64,000 nucleotides of DNA from Sesamum alatum (Eukaryota; Streptophyta; Magnoliopsida; Lamiales; Pedaliaceae), in assembly GCA_034509735.1 (NCBI GenBank), contig JACGWO010000005.1, positions 13,629,264-13,693,263 of the forward strand. Direction: 5' to 3'. Shown piece after piece: positions 47,715 through 60,263 of the stretch. The notes under the pieces were generated by a model. The model worked only from the letters and a program-made list of their open reading frames with translations, had not been told where the DNA came from and did no database searches. The stretch's first letter is position 1. Each line of letters opens with the position of its first letter. The position numbers and the translations under genes are program-made.

Positions 47715-48371
47715 ATTACATTATATGTATAAATCTTGAGCATGCAAAATACTAATAATGATGAGGTCTCGGTCTTAATAAAATGATGAACTCTCACTTG
47801 GATGGTCTAAGTAAATATTAGGCCCAAAATGGAATTAAATCAAATGGTTTGATTATTCCAAGCCTTCCATCCGTAATAATGTAATGAGGAAGCTATTTTC
47901 CTCTAAAGCGTGGTCTCACGAATCGTGGCACGTTTTGGAATGAAATAAAGCTGCATTATTGTTACGAACAAAGGAATATGCTCCTGTTTTCCTGTCTCAC
48001 GAGTCGTGAGGGGCGACAGTTGAGATATGATTTGGTTGATGGGTCGGGCCTAATGCCGAAGTAACATGATTCGCTTGGAGTCCTCGGAATCATGTGAAAG
48101 AGGTGAGGCAAAATATCTTGGGAATCTCATTGGATGAGAATGGTATTGGATACCTCCCACAAAGCTTTTTCTATGTGAATCGTAAACGCGGGGCATGGAG
48201 AATTGCATTTGTGGATCCTAAGCCCACTAGGAAATGGTTTCCCGAAACCCCACTTGAGAGTGGCGGGCTTTCATAGAAATAGTGGGAGGGTTAATGACTA
48301 AAGACCATGTCATAAACTTGAATTAATATTACAACTCGTTTGCTAATTTTTACTTTACATTTTGAATGTAG
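47715..48371 (+). other. Leader remnant of element D
   Basis: The distal part of a copia leader on the plus strand. Palindromes CACGAATCGTG (near 47927) and CACGAGTCGTG (near 47997) are present, the TATA-like box is mutated to TAGAAATAG (near 48274), CTAAT is at 48343-48347 and TGTAG ends at 48371, immediately before the ATG. The upstream leader and LTR were lost or displaced by K. Confidence 0.7.
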
Positions 48372-50221
48372 ATGTCTAAGAACCCGTTATCTATGATTAT
48401 GGAGACTAATAAGTTTAATGGAATGAACTACAACGATTGGCTGCGTAATCTGATGATTGTCCTCGATTACGAAAACCAGGCTTATGTTCTGGATAAGCCA
48501 TTTCCCGTAACCTTGCCGGAAGGTTCCTCGCCAGAAGAGCGCTTGACATTCGAAAAATGACATGAGGATGACCGCAAGGTACGCAGCATCATACTGGCAT
48601 CCATGACCAATGAGATCCAGAAGCAGTATGATAGGTTGGACCATGCCAACGCGATAATGCTCCGCTTACAGGATATGTATGCGGTTCCGGATAGGGATAT
48701 TAGATATGCCGCCACAAAAGCATTTTTCAGCACCAAGATGACTGAAGGATCCTCTGTACATGAACATGGGATCAAGATACTTTCCCTTGTGGAAACACTC
48801 GAGGATCTCAAAGTTGGGCTTGATAATGATACATATATAGATGTGATCCTACAGTCTCTTCCTCCCTCGTATGACCCTTTTGTCATGAATTACAACATGA
48901 ATGGGCTTGAGAAGTCCATACACGAGTTGATTAACATGTGGACCCAGTTGGAAGTAACGACCAAAAGGTCTGCGCCGGCGATACTGGTTGGGGAGGCTTC
49001 GACCTCTAAGGCGAAAGGCAAGAGGGCCGGACGCTGGAAGAGGAAGAAGGGAAAGGCAAAAGCCGCTGCTAGCGGTCAGAGCGCTCCTGTTGCCCCAGTG
49101 GGGATAGGCAAAGGAAAGGGAAAGGTTGGACCGCAGCAATCGAGGGCAAATGATGTTTGCATGCATTGCCATGGAAGAGGGCATTGGAAGAGGGACTGCC
49201 CCAAGCTCCTCTCCAATCAAGGTATGTTTGTTATTGAGGTAAACATGATTACTAATTCTGCTTCTTGGGCATTGGATACCGGTTGTGGAGCTCACATCTG
49301 CAATGATTTGCAGGTGCTGGAAAGAAGCAGAAAGCTAAATAGGGACGAGGTCGTGCTGAGGCTAGGTGATGGCAAGGCTATTGCTGCTGAAGCTGTAGGT
49401 CTAGTCCACTTAGTTGTTAGTGATTAAGTTAGGATAGAATTAAAAGATTGCTATTATGTACCTAGCATGATCAACAATATCATTTCCATACCATTGTTGG
49501 ACAATGCTGGTTTTGAGTTCATGATCAATAAAAATTATTTTTATTTAATGAAGAATGGTTATTCACATCTGCTAGGTAAACTTCATAATGGTCTTTATAT
49601 TCTTCAACAGCATGATTTGATCATGACTGCTCAAAACAAACGGAAAATGGATAATCAAGAAAACGCACAGATTTGGCATGCAAGGCTAGGTCACATCTCT
49701 CAAGACAGGATTAGGAGGTTGGTGGACTCAATGAGTCTAGAAATAGATTATTTGCACCATCTATCGGCCTGCGAGTCTTGTCTAAAAGGAAAAATGACCA
49801 AGAAGCCCTTTGTTGGACAAAGCATGCTTGCCAGTGGTCTGTTGGATTTGATCCATTCAGATGTCTGTGGGCCACTAAATACACAGTCCAGAGGAGGGTT
49901 TTCTTACTTATTAACTTTTACCGATGATCACTCACGGTATGGTTATGTTTACCTTATGAGGTACAAGTCTGAGGCCTTTGGAAGGTTTAAAGAGTTTAGG
50001 CTTGAAGTTGAAAACCAAACTGGTCACAAAATTAAAGCCCTTCGGTCGGATCGAGGTGGTGAATATTTGAGTGGGGAATTCTTGGATTACTTAAAAGAGA
50101 ATGGGATTCTCTCTCAGTAGACTCCTCCCGGAACGCCACAACTGAACGGCGTCTCTAAAAGGAGGAATCAAACCTTGTTGGACATAGTTCGATCCATGAT
50201 GAGTTTTACCGAAGTGCCCTT
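48372..50221 (+). pseudogene. Copia gag-protease-integrase remnant, element D
   Basis: Gag starts at 48372 (MSKNPLSMIM...). A stop at about 48558 replaces Trp. Gag is then open from 48603 and runs through the knuckle CMHCHGRGHWKRDC and protease DTGCGAH (near 49275) to a stop at 49425. The integrase zinc region and core follow (49467-50120) with HARLGH, CESC, DVCGPL and SDRGGEY, then a stop replaces Trp. The SKRRNQTLLD region carries Glu-to-Lys at the catalytic glutamate of the DDE triad (compare SERRNRTLLD). Reading stops at 50221 where minus element F begins. RT and RNase H are outside the window or lost. Confidence 0.9.
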
Positions 50222-52151
50222 TGAAAGATTACGGATCGTCCCGGGAAATAGCGCGAATGCGGAAGTGCGGTATAAATTTAAATAACGAAATATAAACATG
50301 CTATTACGAAAAATAAAGAACATGTTCAAGGGGTGTTCCCTTGAAGTTCCTGGGTGTTATGAATTAAAAGCATATAAGAATCATGGAGGCCATAGGATTA
50401 AAAAATAAAAGAGGGACGAAAAAATAAATCGAAACCTACCAATTGTCGTTTTCGTCTTCTAACCGGTACTCGCGTTGTTCCCCGATTTGCACCAAATCTC
50501 ATATCTGAGACTTTCCAAACTGTGACACACAATCCACCCACGTATCTTGCACGTCGTGCTAGCGAATGAATAAGTATTTAGGAGAGGATGGATCAATCAC
50601 ACATTATTAGGTTAACGGGATTAATCCTCCTATGTTCAATTGTTCCAAGAACAAAAGAACAAGAAAAAACAATTTTCTTGGAGAGAAAAGAGAGAGAGGG
50701 TGGATGAGAGAGGAGAGGGAGAGAAGAGTGTGTGTGTGTTTCAAGATTCATCATCCTTCCAAAGGTGAAAGGCTAGAAGTATTTATAGAGGAGGAGTTTA
50801 ATCCTCTTCAAACTCCAACTCTAGAAGACTAATTTGACTAGGATTTTGACTAGGTCAAAATCCTAGTCGAAGTAGTAATTTGACCTAGTCAAATTAATCC
50901 TAGCCATCCATCTCTCCTTTTAATCTCAACCATTAATTTAATTTAATGGAATATTTAAAACCCATTTAAATATTCTAAAGGGCGATAAATAAATATATTA
51001 AATATAAATATTTATTCTAGGCCCATTAAATTAATTTTCTAATAAATCTAATTTATTAGATTAATCCCTTTTATCTAATAAAAGGAACTAACTCTTTCCA
51101 AGAAAATTAAGGACCCAATTAAATCCAATTCATTCATTCCATTTCTCCAAATATTTAATTCTAAATTAAATACTTAATGTGTGTGGATTGTGTGTGACTC
51201 TTTAGGTTCACCTTTCAGCTAGACTTGGTTGGATTCCTAGAATCCGCCCGTTACCATGGGTGCCCATCTAGCAACAGTCCATGGCACCACAGACTAGGTG
51301 AATATTCGGGGATGAACATTTAGGCTCTAACAGTACACTTGTCCTTCCGTCTATGGTCTCACTACTTAGGGTCTAGGGCAAGGAAAATGCAGGTACCCAT
51401 TTTGGACCTAAGTGTCGGTCTGTCCTTACTAAACGCCGCAAGGGAAACCTTCCCTTCTGTTCAGTTACTGTCACCACAGATTTTAGGGAGAAGACACAGA
51501 GCATATGTGAGACTCAACTGTCAATGCCTTTTGACAGGAGACAGATCCTTTTTTGAAAACTACTGTCATTCTATACACCGGAGGCGCACTAGACATTTGG
51601 CATTACTTTGTCAAGTGCATCTTGACAATCTCTCACCATATCTAAGATACAGCCCTGATATACAGGTAAACTCAGTAGTTCCTCAAGTCAAAGGACTTGA
51701 CCTGTACTGTTGGAACCAGGAGCACACGTCATACCTAGCCGACCCTACTCAAGGTCCTCCGTAAGACGGTTCCCGCGAGTCACCTCAGTCAGCTGCTCCC
51801 CAGCAGGCTAACCCACTAACACTGCTTAGACAACCTTCATCACCCGTCGATGAAATATGACAACAGATGCTTAGTGCAAGTCTCAAGGGGAATCTCGGTA
51901 CCCATTTTCGAGATTCCTTGACTCGGAGATTTTCGGACTGATTCGGAGGGACTGATTTCATGGACCTACCTCCAAGCATAGTCCCAGTCCCCGAAATACG
52001 TTTTCAGTCCGTGGGCTTTGTTTGCGTAGTGAACATATATGTATAAAGCAGATAAAGTGAACACAAACAAAGTAATGCCAAATGAATTTCACTTCTTTAT
52101 TCATTAATAATATATCAAATCCTTGAAATTGTCTAGACATATGTTACATTT
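50222..52151 (-). repeat. 3' LTR of element F (main part)
   Basis: Group A LTR on the minus strand. Its downstream end is at 50222 (complement TGAAAGA). It contains a TATA-like site and W-box cluster (50828-50907 in plus coordinates) and the CCATGG core near 51255. E interrupts it at 52152, and the remaining first bases of this LTR lie at 62265-62303. Left flank ccctt; the partner flank would be outside the window. Confidence 0.9.
52147..52151 (+). repeat. Target site duplication of element E, left
   Basis: cattt, repeated at 62260-62264. Confidence 0.92.
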
Positions 52152-53427
52152 TGTTAGAATAGGTGACCATATATCCAATCTTGGCGGGCAAAATGTAACC
52201 TATGTCTATACAATTTCAGTGTTTTGATAAACTATTAATGAATAAAGAAGTGAAATTCATTCTGGCATTACTTTGTTTGCGTTCACTTTACTTCTTCATA
52301 TCTATCTGTTCACTACGCAAACAAAGCCCACGGACGAAAAACCTATTTCGGGACTAGGACTACGCTTGAAGGTAGGTCCATGGAATCAGTCTCGCCGAAT
52401 CAGTCCGAAAATCTCCAAGTCAAGGAATCTCGAAATTGGGTACCGAGATTCCTCTTGAGACTTGCACTAAGCATCTGCTGTCATATTTCATCGACGGGTG
52501 ACGAAAGGTCGTCTAAGCAGTGTTAGTGGATTAGCCTGCTAGGGAGCAGCTGATTGAGGTGACTCGCGGGAACTGTCTTACGGAGGACCTTGAGTAGGGT
52601 CAGCAAGGTATGATGTGTATTCCCGGTTCCAACAGTACAGGCCAAGTCCTTTTACTTGAGGAACTGCTGAGTTTACATGTATATCAGGTCTATATCTTAG
52701 ATATGGTGAGAGATTGCCAAGAAGCACTTGAGTAGTCATAAGCCATGTCTAGTGCAGCTCTGGTGTACAGAGTGACAGTAGTTTCCAAGAAAAGATGTGT
52801 CTCCTGTCAAAGGCATTGACAGTTGAGTCTCACGTATGCTCTGTGTCTTGTCCCCAAAATCTGTGTCCACAGTAACTGAACAGAAGGGAAGGTTTCCCTT
52901 GCGGCGTTTAGTAAGGACAGACCAACACTTAGGTCCAAAATGGGTACCTGCATTATCCGTGCCCTAGACCCTAAGTGGTGAGACCGTAGACAGAAGGACA
53001 AGTGTGTTGTTAGAGCCTAAATGTTCATCCCCGAAATTTCACCTAGTCTCTAGTGCCATGGACCGGTGCTAGATGGCCACCCATGGTAACGGACGGATTC
53101 TAGCTGAAAAGGTGAACCTAAAGAGTCACATACAATCCACACACACTAACTATTTAATTTAGAATTAAATATTGGAGAAAAGGAATGATTAAATTGGATT
53201 TAATCGGGTCCTTTATTTTCTTGGAGAATTAATTCCTTTTATTTGATAAAAGGGATCAATCTAATAAATTAGATTTATTAGAGGATTAATTTAATGGCCT
53301 TAGAATAAATATTTATATTTATTATATTTATTTATTTGGCCTTTGTAATATTTAATAGGATTTAAATATTCCATTAAATTAAATTAATGGTTGAGATGGA
53401 AAGAGAGAGATGGATGGCTAGGATTTA

Positions 53428-53542
53428 TTTGACTAGGTCAAACACTACCTTGACTAGGACTTTAACTAGGTCAAAATCCTAGTCAAAATAGACCTCTTTC
53501 GAGTTGGAGTTTAAAGAGGATTAAACTCCTCCTGTATATATA
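53428..53542 (+). promoter_or_regulatory. E 5' LTR promoter: W-box cluster and TATA box
   Basis: Five TTGAC[C/T] cores in both orientations; a sixth position is mutated to TTAACT. TATATATA follows at 53535. Confidence 0.58.
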
Positions 53543-53580
53543 GCCCTAGCCTTTCACTATTTGAGAGATGATGAAACTCC

Positions 53581-53581
<1 letters not shown>

Positions 53582-53619
<38 letters not shown>
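53582..53619 (+). repeat. (CA)n microsatellite in E 5' LTR
   Basis: About 19 CA units, roughly 40 bp downstream of the TATA box, so probably at or near the start of the transcript. The 3' LTR has a shorter run (61712-61739). Element A has only an interrupted CA stretch here. Confidence 0.9.
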
Positions 53620-53621
<2 letters not shown>

Positions 53622-54139
53622 CTCGGCTCTCTCCTCTCTCCCTCTCGTCCGCCCACTCTCTCTCTCTCACTAGAAAATATTTTCTTGTTCTTTTGTTCTT
53701 GGAACAATCGAACTTAGGAGAATTAATATCGTTAACTAATAACGTGTGATTAATTCATCCTCTCCAAAATAATACTTGTTCGTTCGCTAGCACGACGTGC
53801 AGGATACGTGGTTGGATTGCGTGTTACAATTTGGAGAATCTCACGTACGAGATTTGGTGCAAAACGGGGAACAACGCGAATGCTGGTTAGAAGACGAAAA
53901 CGACAATCGGTAGGTTACAATTTAATTTTTTGTCCCTCTTTATTTTTTAATCCTATGGCCTCCATGATTTCTTTATGCTTTTAATTCATGAGATACACCG
54001 AACGCCCGGGAACATCAAGGGTACACCCCTTGAACGTGTTCTTTTACTTAATTAAAAGCATGCTTTAATTTTTTGTATTTAATTTTATACCGCCCTTCCG
54101 CATTCGCGCTATTTCTAGGGACGATCCACATTCTTTCAG

Positions 54140-54153
54140 TGGTATCAGAGTCC
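54140..54153 (+). promoter_or_regulatory. Primer binding site, E
   Basis: TGGTATCAGAGTCC one base after the LTR; one change from the usual TGGTATCAGAGCC. Confidence 0.85.
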
Positions 54154-54355
54154 GGTTCGGTGTACAGGCCTAGGGTTTAATGTGCGTTTTAAGCATGAAA
54201 CGTGTTCTTGGCATGTGTTAATTAGTTCTTGGTTTCTTGATTATTAAAGCATGTCGTTTTCTTGCTTTTTTAATTCGTGTGATTATTGTATCATTGGTAT
54301 TTTCTGTTTTTCTTGGGAAATGGGGGGGTGAAAATTGAACGAAAGAACGGAGAAA

Positions 54356-54875
54356 CGCCGCACGTCGACCAGCCGGAGGCTGGCCGCGCGTAGCCGGGCG
54401 CAGAGGCAGGGCAGACGCGCGCAGGCAGGGAGAGCCTGCGCGCGGCCGCCTGGCCAGATACGCAAGGCTGCACGCAGCCAACCAGGCGGACGCGCGGCCG
54501 GGCCTCAGGCAGGCCGCTAGCCGGGCGCGCACGTAAACGGGCAGGGAAGCCCGCGCTCACGCGCCGGGCCAGCGTGCCGGACATCTGCCCGCCCGGACGC
54601 GCGGTCAGAGCGACCACGCGGGAGCGCGGGCACAGGGGCGGTGCCTCCGGGCACTCGCGTGGATGCAGACGGTGGTGTCTGTGTGTGCGGACGCAGACGG
54701 TGGTGCCTGCGCGCGCGCACTGCGCAGGGCACGCTTAGTGAGCCTGCGTGCGCGACAGCTTGCCGGAGCGCCAGGCCGCGCAGCCTGCTATCGACCATGG
54801 GGACGCGCGCCCGGTCTAGCAGCGCCTGCGCGCACGCCGGCTAGCTGCTGCTGGTGGCGGCGGCCGTTGTTGCTA
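54356..54875 (+). other. GC-rich leader block, E
   Basis: About 520 bp of GC-rich sequence with GCGCGC runs between AT-rich flanks. It contains the imperfect repeat GCAGACGGTGGTG(T/C)CTG at about 54665 and 54695. Confidence 0.73.
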
Positions 54876-56385
54876 GGGTTTCTCCCCTTTTTTTATTTTT
54901 ATTTATTTTTCAATTTTAATTTATTTAATTAATTCTGAAAAGTCATTTTTGTTCAATTTTTGGCTAATTTTCTAAGACATTATTTTGGGAAGTAAAATAT
55001 ATTGGATTTGGAATGCCGGGGATATTTTACTTAGAAATAATGAGGAAGAGTTTTCCTAAAACGAGAAATATTATTACCACCGATTATGCATTATTTTCAT
55101 GCCTAACACATTTATTTTGGATAATTATGATTGGCTATCATGTATTATTGGTATATTGTTATTATTTGATTGGATCATATGATTATGTGTGTTGGATGCA
55201 AACGGATGATCACGAGCCCTAGACAGAATGTATGGTTTAATTTCATGTTGGGCTTGTGTGCGTCTTTTACTGCTTTCTCCTTCTCTCTTTCTAGTTGCCT
55301 TGGAATAATAAGGCATTCTATCTCCCTCCTTATGTACTCCCCCCGGGTTTTTGCTGGAGTTTCTATTTTTTAATATGTAATGAGAGTAGAATAGGAGTGA
55401 GGTTTTAATTTTTATGTAATTGATGGAGAATAAGGAAGGTCCACATGGAGAGCCCGGACTGGAGGTTCCAAGGCGTTTCCATGAAGTAAAGAAAGAGAAA
55501 AGAGACCAAGGCCCATCAGAATGATGATTGGGTTACTATTAATGTAATAGTATAGGACCAAGCCTAGATTGACCATAGATCCACTGCGGGCTCAATGGAT
55601 CGCATAGGATTCGGGCTCGTGATCATCCAACATGGGCGTGCTAGGCTTTAATTTTGCATGTGGTTATTATGATGGATGAATGTCGTTTTTATTTATCATA
55701 TAACTGTTGTGGATGCATTTATTTATTACGCATTATGGATGAATGTGTAGTTGTATTATATTATGAGATCTCAGTCTTTACTACTCGCACATTGGTTGGA
55801 CCAATGTCCAAATATTAGACCCTAGTCAAAATGGACATAAACTCTAGGAGTTTGTCCATGCCTTCCAATCCATGGCATAGAGAGGAAGCTGATTTAGGTC
55901 AATAGCGTGGTCTCACGAGTCGTGGCACGTTATTGTACTTAAAAGAAGCTGCACCGTGTCATGAACGAAAAATAGACCACTGTTACCTGTCTCACGAGTC
56001 GTGGGGGTAGCAGTGGGTCTATGGCTCGATTGATTGGGTTGGGTCTAACGCCCGATTAACATGATTCACTTGGAGTCCTCGGGATCATGTGAAAGGGTGA
56101 GGCAATAATCTTGGGAATCTCGTGGAACAAGAATGGTATTGTATACCTCCCACTGGATTTTTTTCATGCGAATCGTAAAAGCGAGGTATGGGAAAGATCG
56201 ATGTGGATCCCAAGCCCACTAGGAAAGGGTTTCCCGAAAATCACGTTTGAGAGTACCGTATTTTCGTATAAATAGTGGGAGCATTAAATTACTAAAGACC
56301 ATGCATTTAATTAGTTTTTTATCAAACCACCGTCTATTATATTCTGCTGATCGCGAACTCTCTTTTTAAATGTAGATTTAAAAAA

Positions 56386-59300
56386 ATGTCTAAGAACTCA
56401 CTTTCAACCATTCTTGAGATAAACAAATTCAATGGAACCAATTACAACGACTGGTTGCGCAATCTCAGGATAGTCCTGGATTATGAGAACCAAGGCTACG
56501 TCATGGACTAGCCTCTCCCTAGGACCTTGCCGGAAGGATCCACGCCAGAAGAATGTGAGACGTTCGAGACATGGCATAAGGATAACCGGAAGGTCCGTAG
56601 CGTCATACTTGCTTCAGTGACGAATGAGATTCAAAAAGCAGTATGAAAGGCTAGACGATGTCCCTTCCATTATGGCTCGCCTTAAGGATTGCTATGCAGT
56701 CCCCGGACCGGCATACTAGGTATGTGGTGACCAAGTCATTCTTTGGAACCAAAATAACAGAAGGATCCTCTGTACAAGAACACGGGGTTAAAATACTTAC
56801 CCTGGTGGAAAAGCTCGAGGACCTAAAGGCAGGCCTCGACAATGAAACGTACATAGATGTGATCCTTCAGTCACTCCCACCCTCCTTTGACCAATTTATC
56901 GTCAACTACAACATGAACGCACTTGAGAAGGGCATTCATGAGTTGATTAATATGTTGGTACAATACGAGGCAACGACTAAGAAGTCCATGCCTTCGGTAT
57001 TATTTGGTGGTGCTTCAACTTTCAAAACGAAAGGCAAGGGTGCTGGACGTTGGAAAAGGAAGAAAGGGAAGGGAAAAAGCCGTCAAAGCAGCTACGAATA
57101 CTAAGAGTGTTTCCATTGCCAAAAAGGGGAAAGGCAAAGGAAAGGGAAAGGTTGTGTCCAAGCAACAGTCAAAGGCATATGACATATGTATTAATTGCCG
57201 TGAGAGAGGGCATTGGAAGAGAGAGTGCCCCAAGCTCTTCTCAAACCAAGGTATATTTGTGATTGAGGTTAATATGGTCACTAATTCTGCCTCTTGGGTA
57301 TTAGATACCAGCTGTGGAGCTCACATTTGCAATAATTTGCAAGTGCTGAAAAGAAGCAGAAAACTGGGTAGCTGGGATATGATCCTGAAGCTTGGGAATG
57401 GCAAGGCCATCTCGGCAGAAGCAGTAGGATCTGCCACTCTAGTAGTTAGTGATAGCATTAGCATAGAATTAGAGCAAGTTTGTTTTGTGCCTAGTATGAT
57501 TAAAAACATCATTTCCATTCCATTGTTGGACAATAGTGGTTATGAGTTTATGATCAATAAAAATTGCTTTTATTTGATGAGGTGTGGAATTGCTCATCTA
57601 CTTGGTACATTAATAACGGGCTCTATATCTTGCAACAAACGAACTTCGTTCTTAATGCTCAACACAAACGTAAAATAGATAATAACGGGAACGCACGACT
57701 GTGGCACGCTAGGCTAGGTCACATATCCCAAGATAGGATGAAAAGATTGGTAGACTCAAAGAACCTAGAGCAAGGGGACTTGAGTGAGCTACCAACTTGT
57801 GAGTCTTGTCTAAGAGGGAAAATGACCAAGAAGCCCTTTGTAGGATAAAGCAGGCTTGCCACAGGTCTGTTGGACTTGGTCCATACAGACGTATGTGGAC
57901 CACTAAAGATGCAGGCCCGAGGTGGGTTCTCCTACTTCATAACCTTTACCGATGATCATTCACGGTATGATTATGTTTACCTAATGAGGTACAAGTCTGA
58001 AACTCTTGAGAGGTTTAAAGAATTCAGACTTGAAGTGGAGAACCAAACCAACTGCAAAATTAAAGTCCTACGGTCAGACCGAGGCGGTGAATACCTTAGT
58101 ACCAAGTTCCTTTATTATCTAAAAGAAAATGGTATAATATCTGAATGGACGCCTCCCGGGACACCACAATTGAACGGTGTCTCTGAAAGGAGGAATCGAA
58201 CCCTATTGGACATGGTTCAATCCATGATGAGTTTTACCCAAATTGCCCTTGTCCTTTTGGGGCTACGCATTGGAAACAGCGGCCAAGTTGCTAACTTTGG
58301 CGCCAACCAGTGTATTGACCCAAACGCCATACGAGATATGGCACGGCAAGCCTGCATCCTACAACTACTTGAAAGTGTGGGGTAGCCCCGCATATGTCAA
58401 GAGGTTAGTGGGAGATAAGCTAGAATCCGGGTCTAGCTTATGCATGTTCGTTGGATATCCTAAAGAAACTGCGGGTTATTACTTTTATGACCCCTTGGAA
58501 CAAAAGGTGTTTGTTTCAAGGAATGCAGTATTCCTTGGAGCAAAGCTTTCCAGAGGATATCCAACCTGATGAGCTGATCCTTGAGGAATCAAGTGATGGA
58601 ATCCAGCCATCAGAGGTAGCCGCGGAATCCTCACTTAGAGGATTCAGGATAGACGCCCGAAGGGCTGACCGACCTCGAGAAGTCCAACATGTTAGGCATG
58701 AAGGACAACCTCAGGAACAGCCAGCCCCGGTCCCTGAACCGCCGGCTCCGATACAGTCAGCGCCCACAATCGCGACTAATGTTCCCGTTCTCCGTAGGTC
58801 TACTAGAGAGTCCAGACCTCCAGTGAGATATGACTTTCTAAATACAATCGGTCTTTTGGATAACGATCCTAAGACATATGGAGAAGCAATGTCTGACATC
58901 GCCTCCAGGAAATGGCTTGAGGCCATGAAAACCGAAATTGACTCCATGAGCGAGAACCAACTCTGGAGACTTGTAGATCCACCGAAAGTGTTAAGCCAGT
59001 GGGCTGTAAGTGGGTCTACAAGCACAAACTTGGCGTTGATGGAGAAGTCACAAGCTTTAAGGCTAGGCTTGTAGCTAAGGGATACACTCGACGACCCGGG
59101 GTCGATTTTGAGGATACCTACTCGCCGGTAGCCATGGCTAAATCCATTCGGATCCTGCTCGCCATAGCAGCATGGTATGACTATGAGATATGGCAGATGG
59201 ACATGAAAACAACCTTCCACAATGGCTTCGTTGAGGAAGAGATCTCTATGGATCAGCCGGAGGGTTTCACAGTCACTGGAGAAGAACAGAAGGTCTGTCG

Positions 59301-60247
59301 TCTCCAGAAGTCCATCTATGGCCTTCAAAACAAGCATCCCGAAGTTGGAACATTCTCTTTGATGAAGTAACATCCTAGGCATCGAGATAGTCAGGGACAG
59401 ATCTAAAAGGATGTTAGGGCTTACCAGAACTCGTATATGGAGAAAGTCCTAAAGAGATATCGAATGGACAACTCCAAACGAGGATTCCTTACCATGAGGC
59501 ATGGGACCAAGTTGTCCAAGAAACAGTCCCCACAGATTGATGAGGAACTTGAAAGGATGAAAGTCATCCCCTATGCTTCTGCCGTAGGTAGCATCCAATA
59601 TGCAGTCCACTGCACCAGGCCTGACATTGCTTACGCTTTGAGCGTGACAAGCAGTATCAGCCCTGTGCAGGAGAGGCACATTGGAATGTTGTTAAGGGCA
59701 TCCTTAAGTACCTAAGGAGGACTAAGCACATGTTGTTAGTATATGGCAATGGAGAACTGATCGTTGAAGGATTAACGACGCTAGCTTCCAGTCTGATGAC
59801 GATGATGCTAAGTCTCAATCGGGTTACGTATTCAAACTCAATGGAGGAGTAGTGGCTTGGAAAAGTTCCAAGTAAGCAACCACTGCTGACTCCACCACAG
59901 AGGCTGAATACATAGCAGCTTCAGAAGCTGCCAAGGAAGCGGTTTGGATGAGAAACTACATCCAAGAGTTGGGTTTGGTGCCTAGCATCGCCGAGCCCGT
60001 TGTCATCTTCTGTGATAACAACGGTGCAATAGCGCAAGCAAAGGAACCGAGATCTCATCACTGTTCCAAACACATTTTTAGACGCTACCATCTTCTAAGA
60101 GAAATGGTAGGAAGAGGTGACGTTCGGATGGACCGAGTCAACTCAGCAGACAACACAGCAGATCCGCTGACAAAGCCTATGTCGCAGAGCGCTCATACGC
60201 AACATCTTGAGAAGATGGGGATTAGGCATATGGGCGATTGGCTTTAA
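56386..60247 (+). pseudogene. Copia gag-pol pseudogene, E
   Basis: Gag starts at 56386 (MSKNSLSTIL...) with a stop at 56509 and frameshifts near 56635 and 56700. Gag then runs 56700-57100 with a frameshift at about 57075 into the knuckle CINCRERGHWKREC (57187-57228) and the protease, whose motif reads DTSCGAH: the catalytic D-T-G glycine is changed to Ser. Integrase (57680-58440) has a frameshift at 57610, a stop at 57846 and a one-base gain near 58240. The linker is at 58440-58870. RT starts near 58860 and is frameshifted at 58990. Near 59370 a deletion of about 200 bp removes the YVDD region. RNase H (59530-60247) has further lesions but a normal end. Several independent lesions abolish function. 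Confidence 0.92.
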
Positions 60248-60263
60248 AGGTCAAGTGGGAGAT
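60248..60263 (+). promoter_or_regulatory. Polypurine tract, E
   Basis: AGGTCAAGTGGGAGAT directly before the 3' LTR. Confidence 0.8.

Larger units (their letters stand above)
52152..54138 (+). repeat. 5' LTR of E
   Basis: 1987 bp. CCATGG core 53056-53086, W-box cluster 53428-53487, TATATATA 53535-53542, (CA)n 53582-53619, splice-like GGTAGGT (GT at 53910-53911), U5 hairpin TCAAGGG/CCCTTGA 54015-54033. Confidence 0.94.
54139..56385 (+). other. Leader of E
   Basis: About 2.2 kb: GC-rich block 54356-54875 (the longest in the window), hydrophobic frame 55170-55373, palindromes at 55914-55924 and 55993-56003 (both perfect), TATAAATA 56267-56274, CTGAT 56347-56351, acceptor-like TGTAG ending at 56375. 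Confidence 0.75.
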
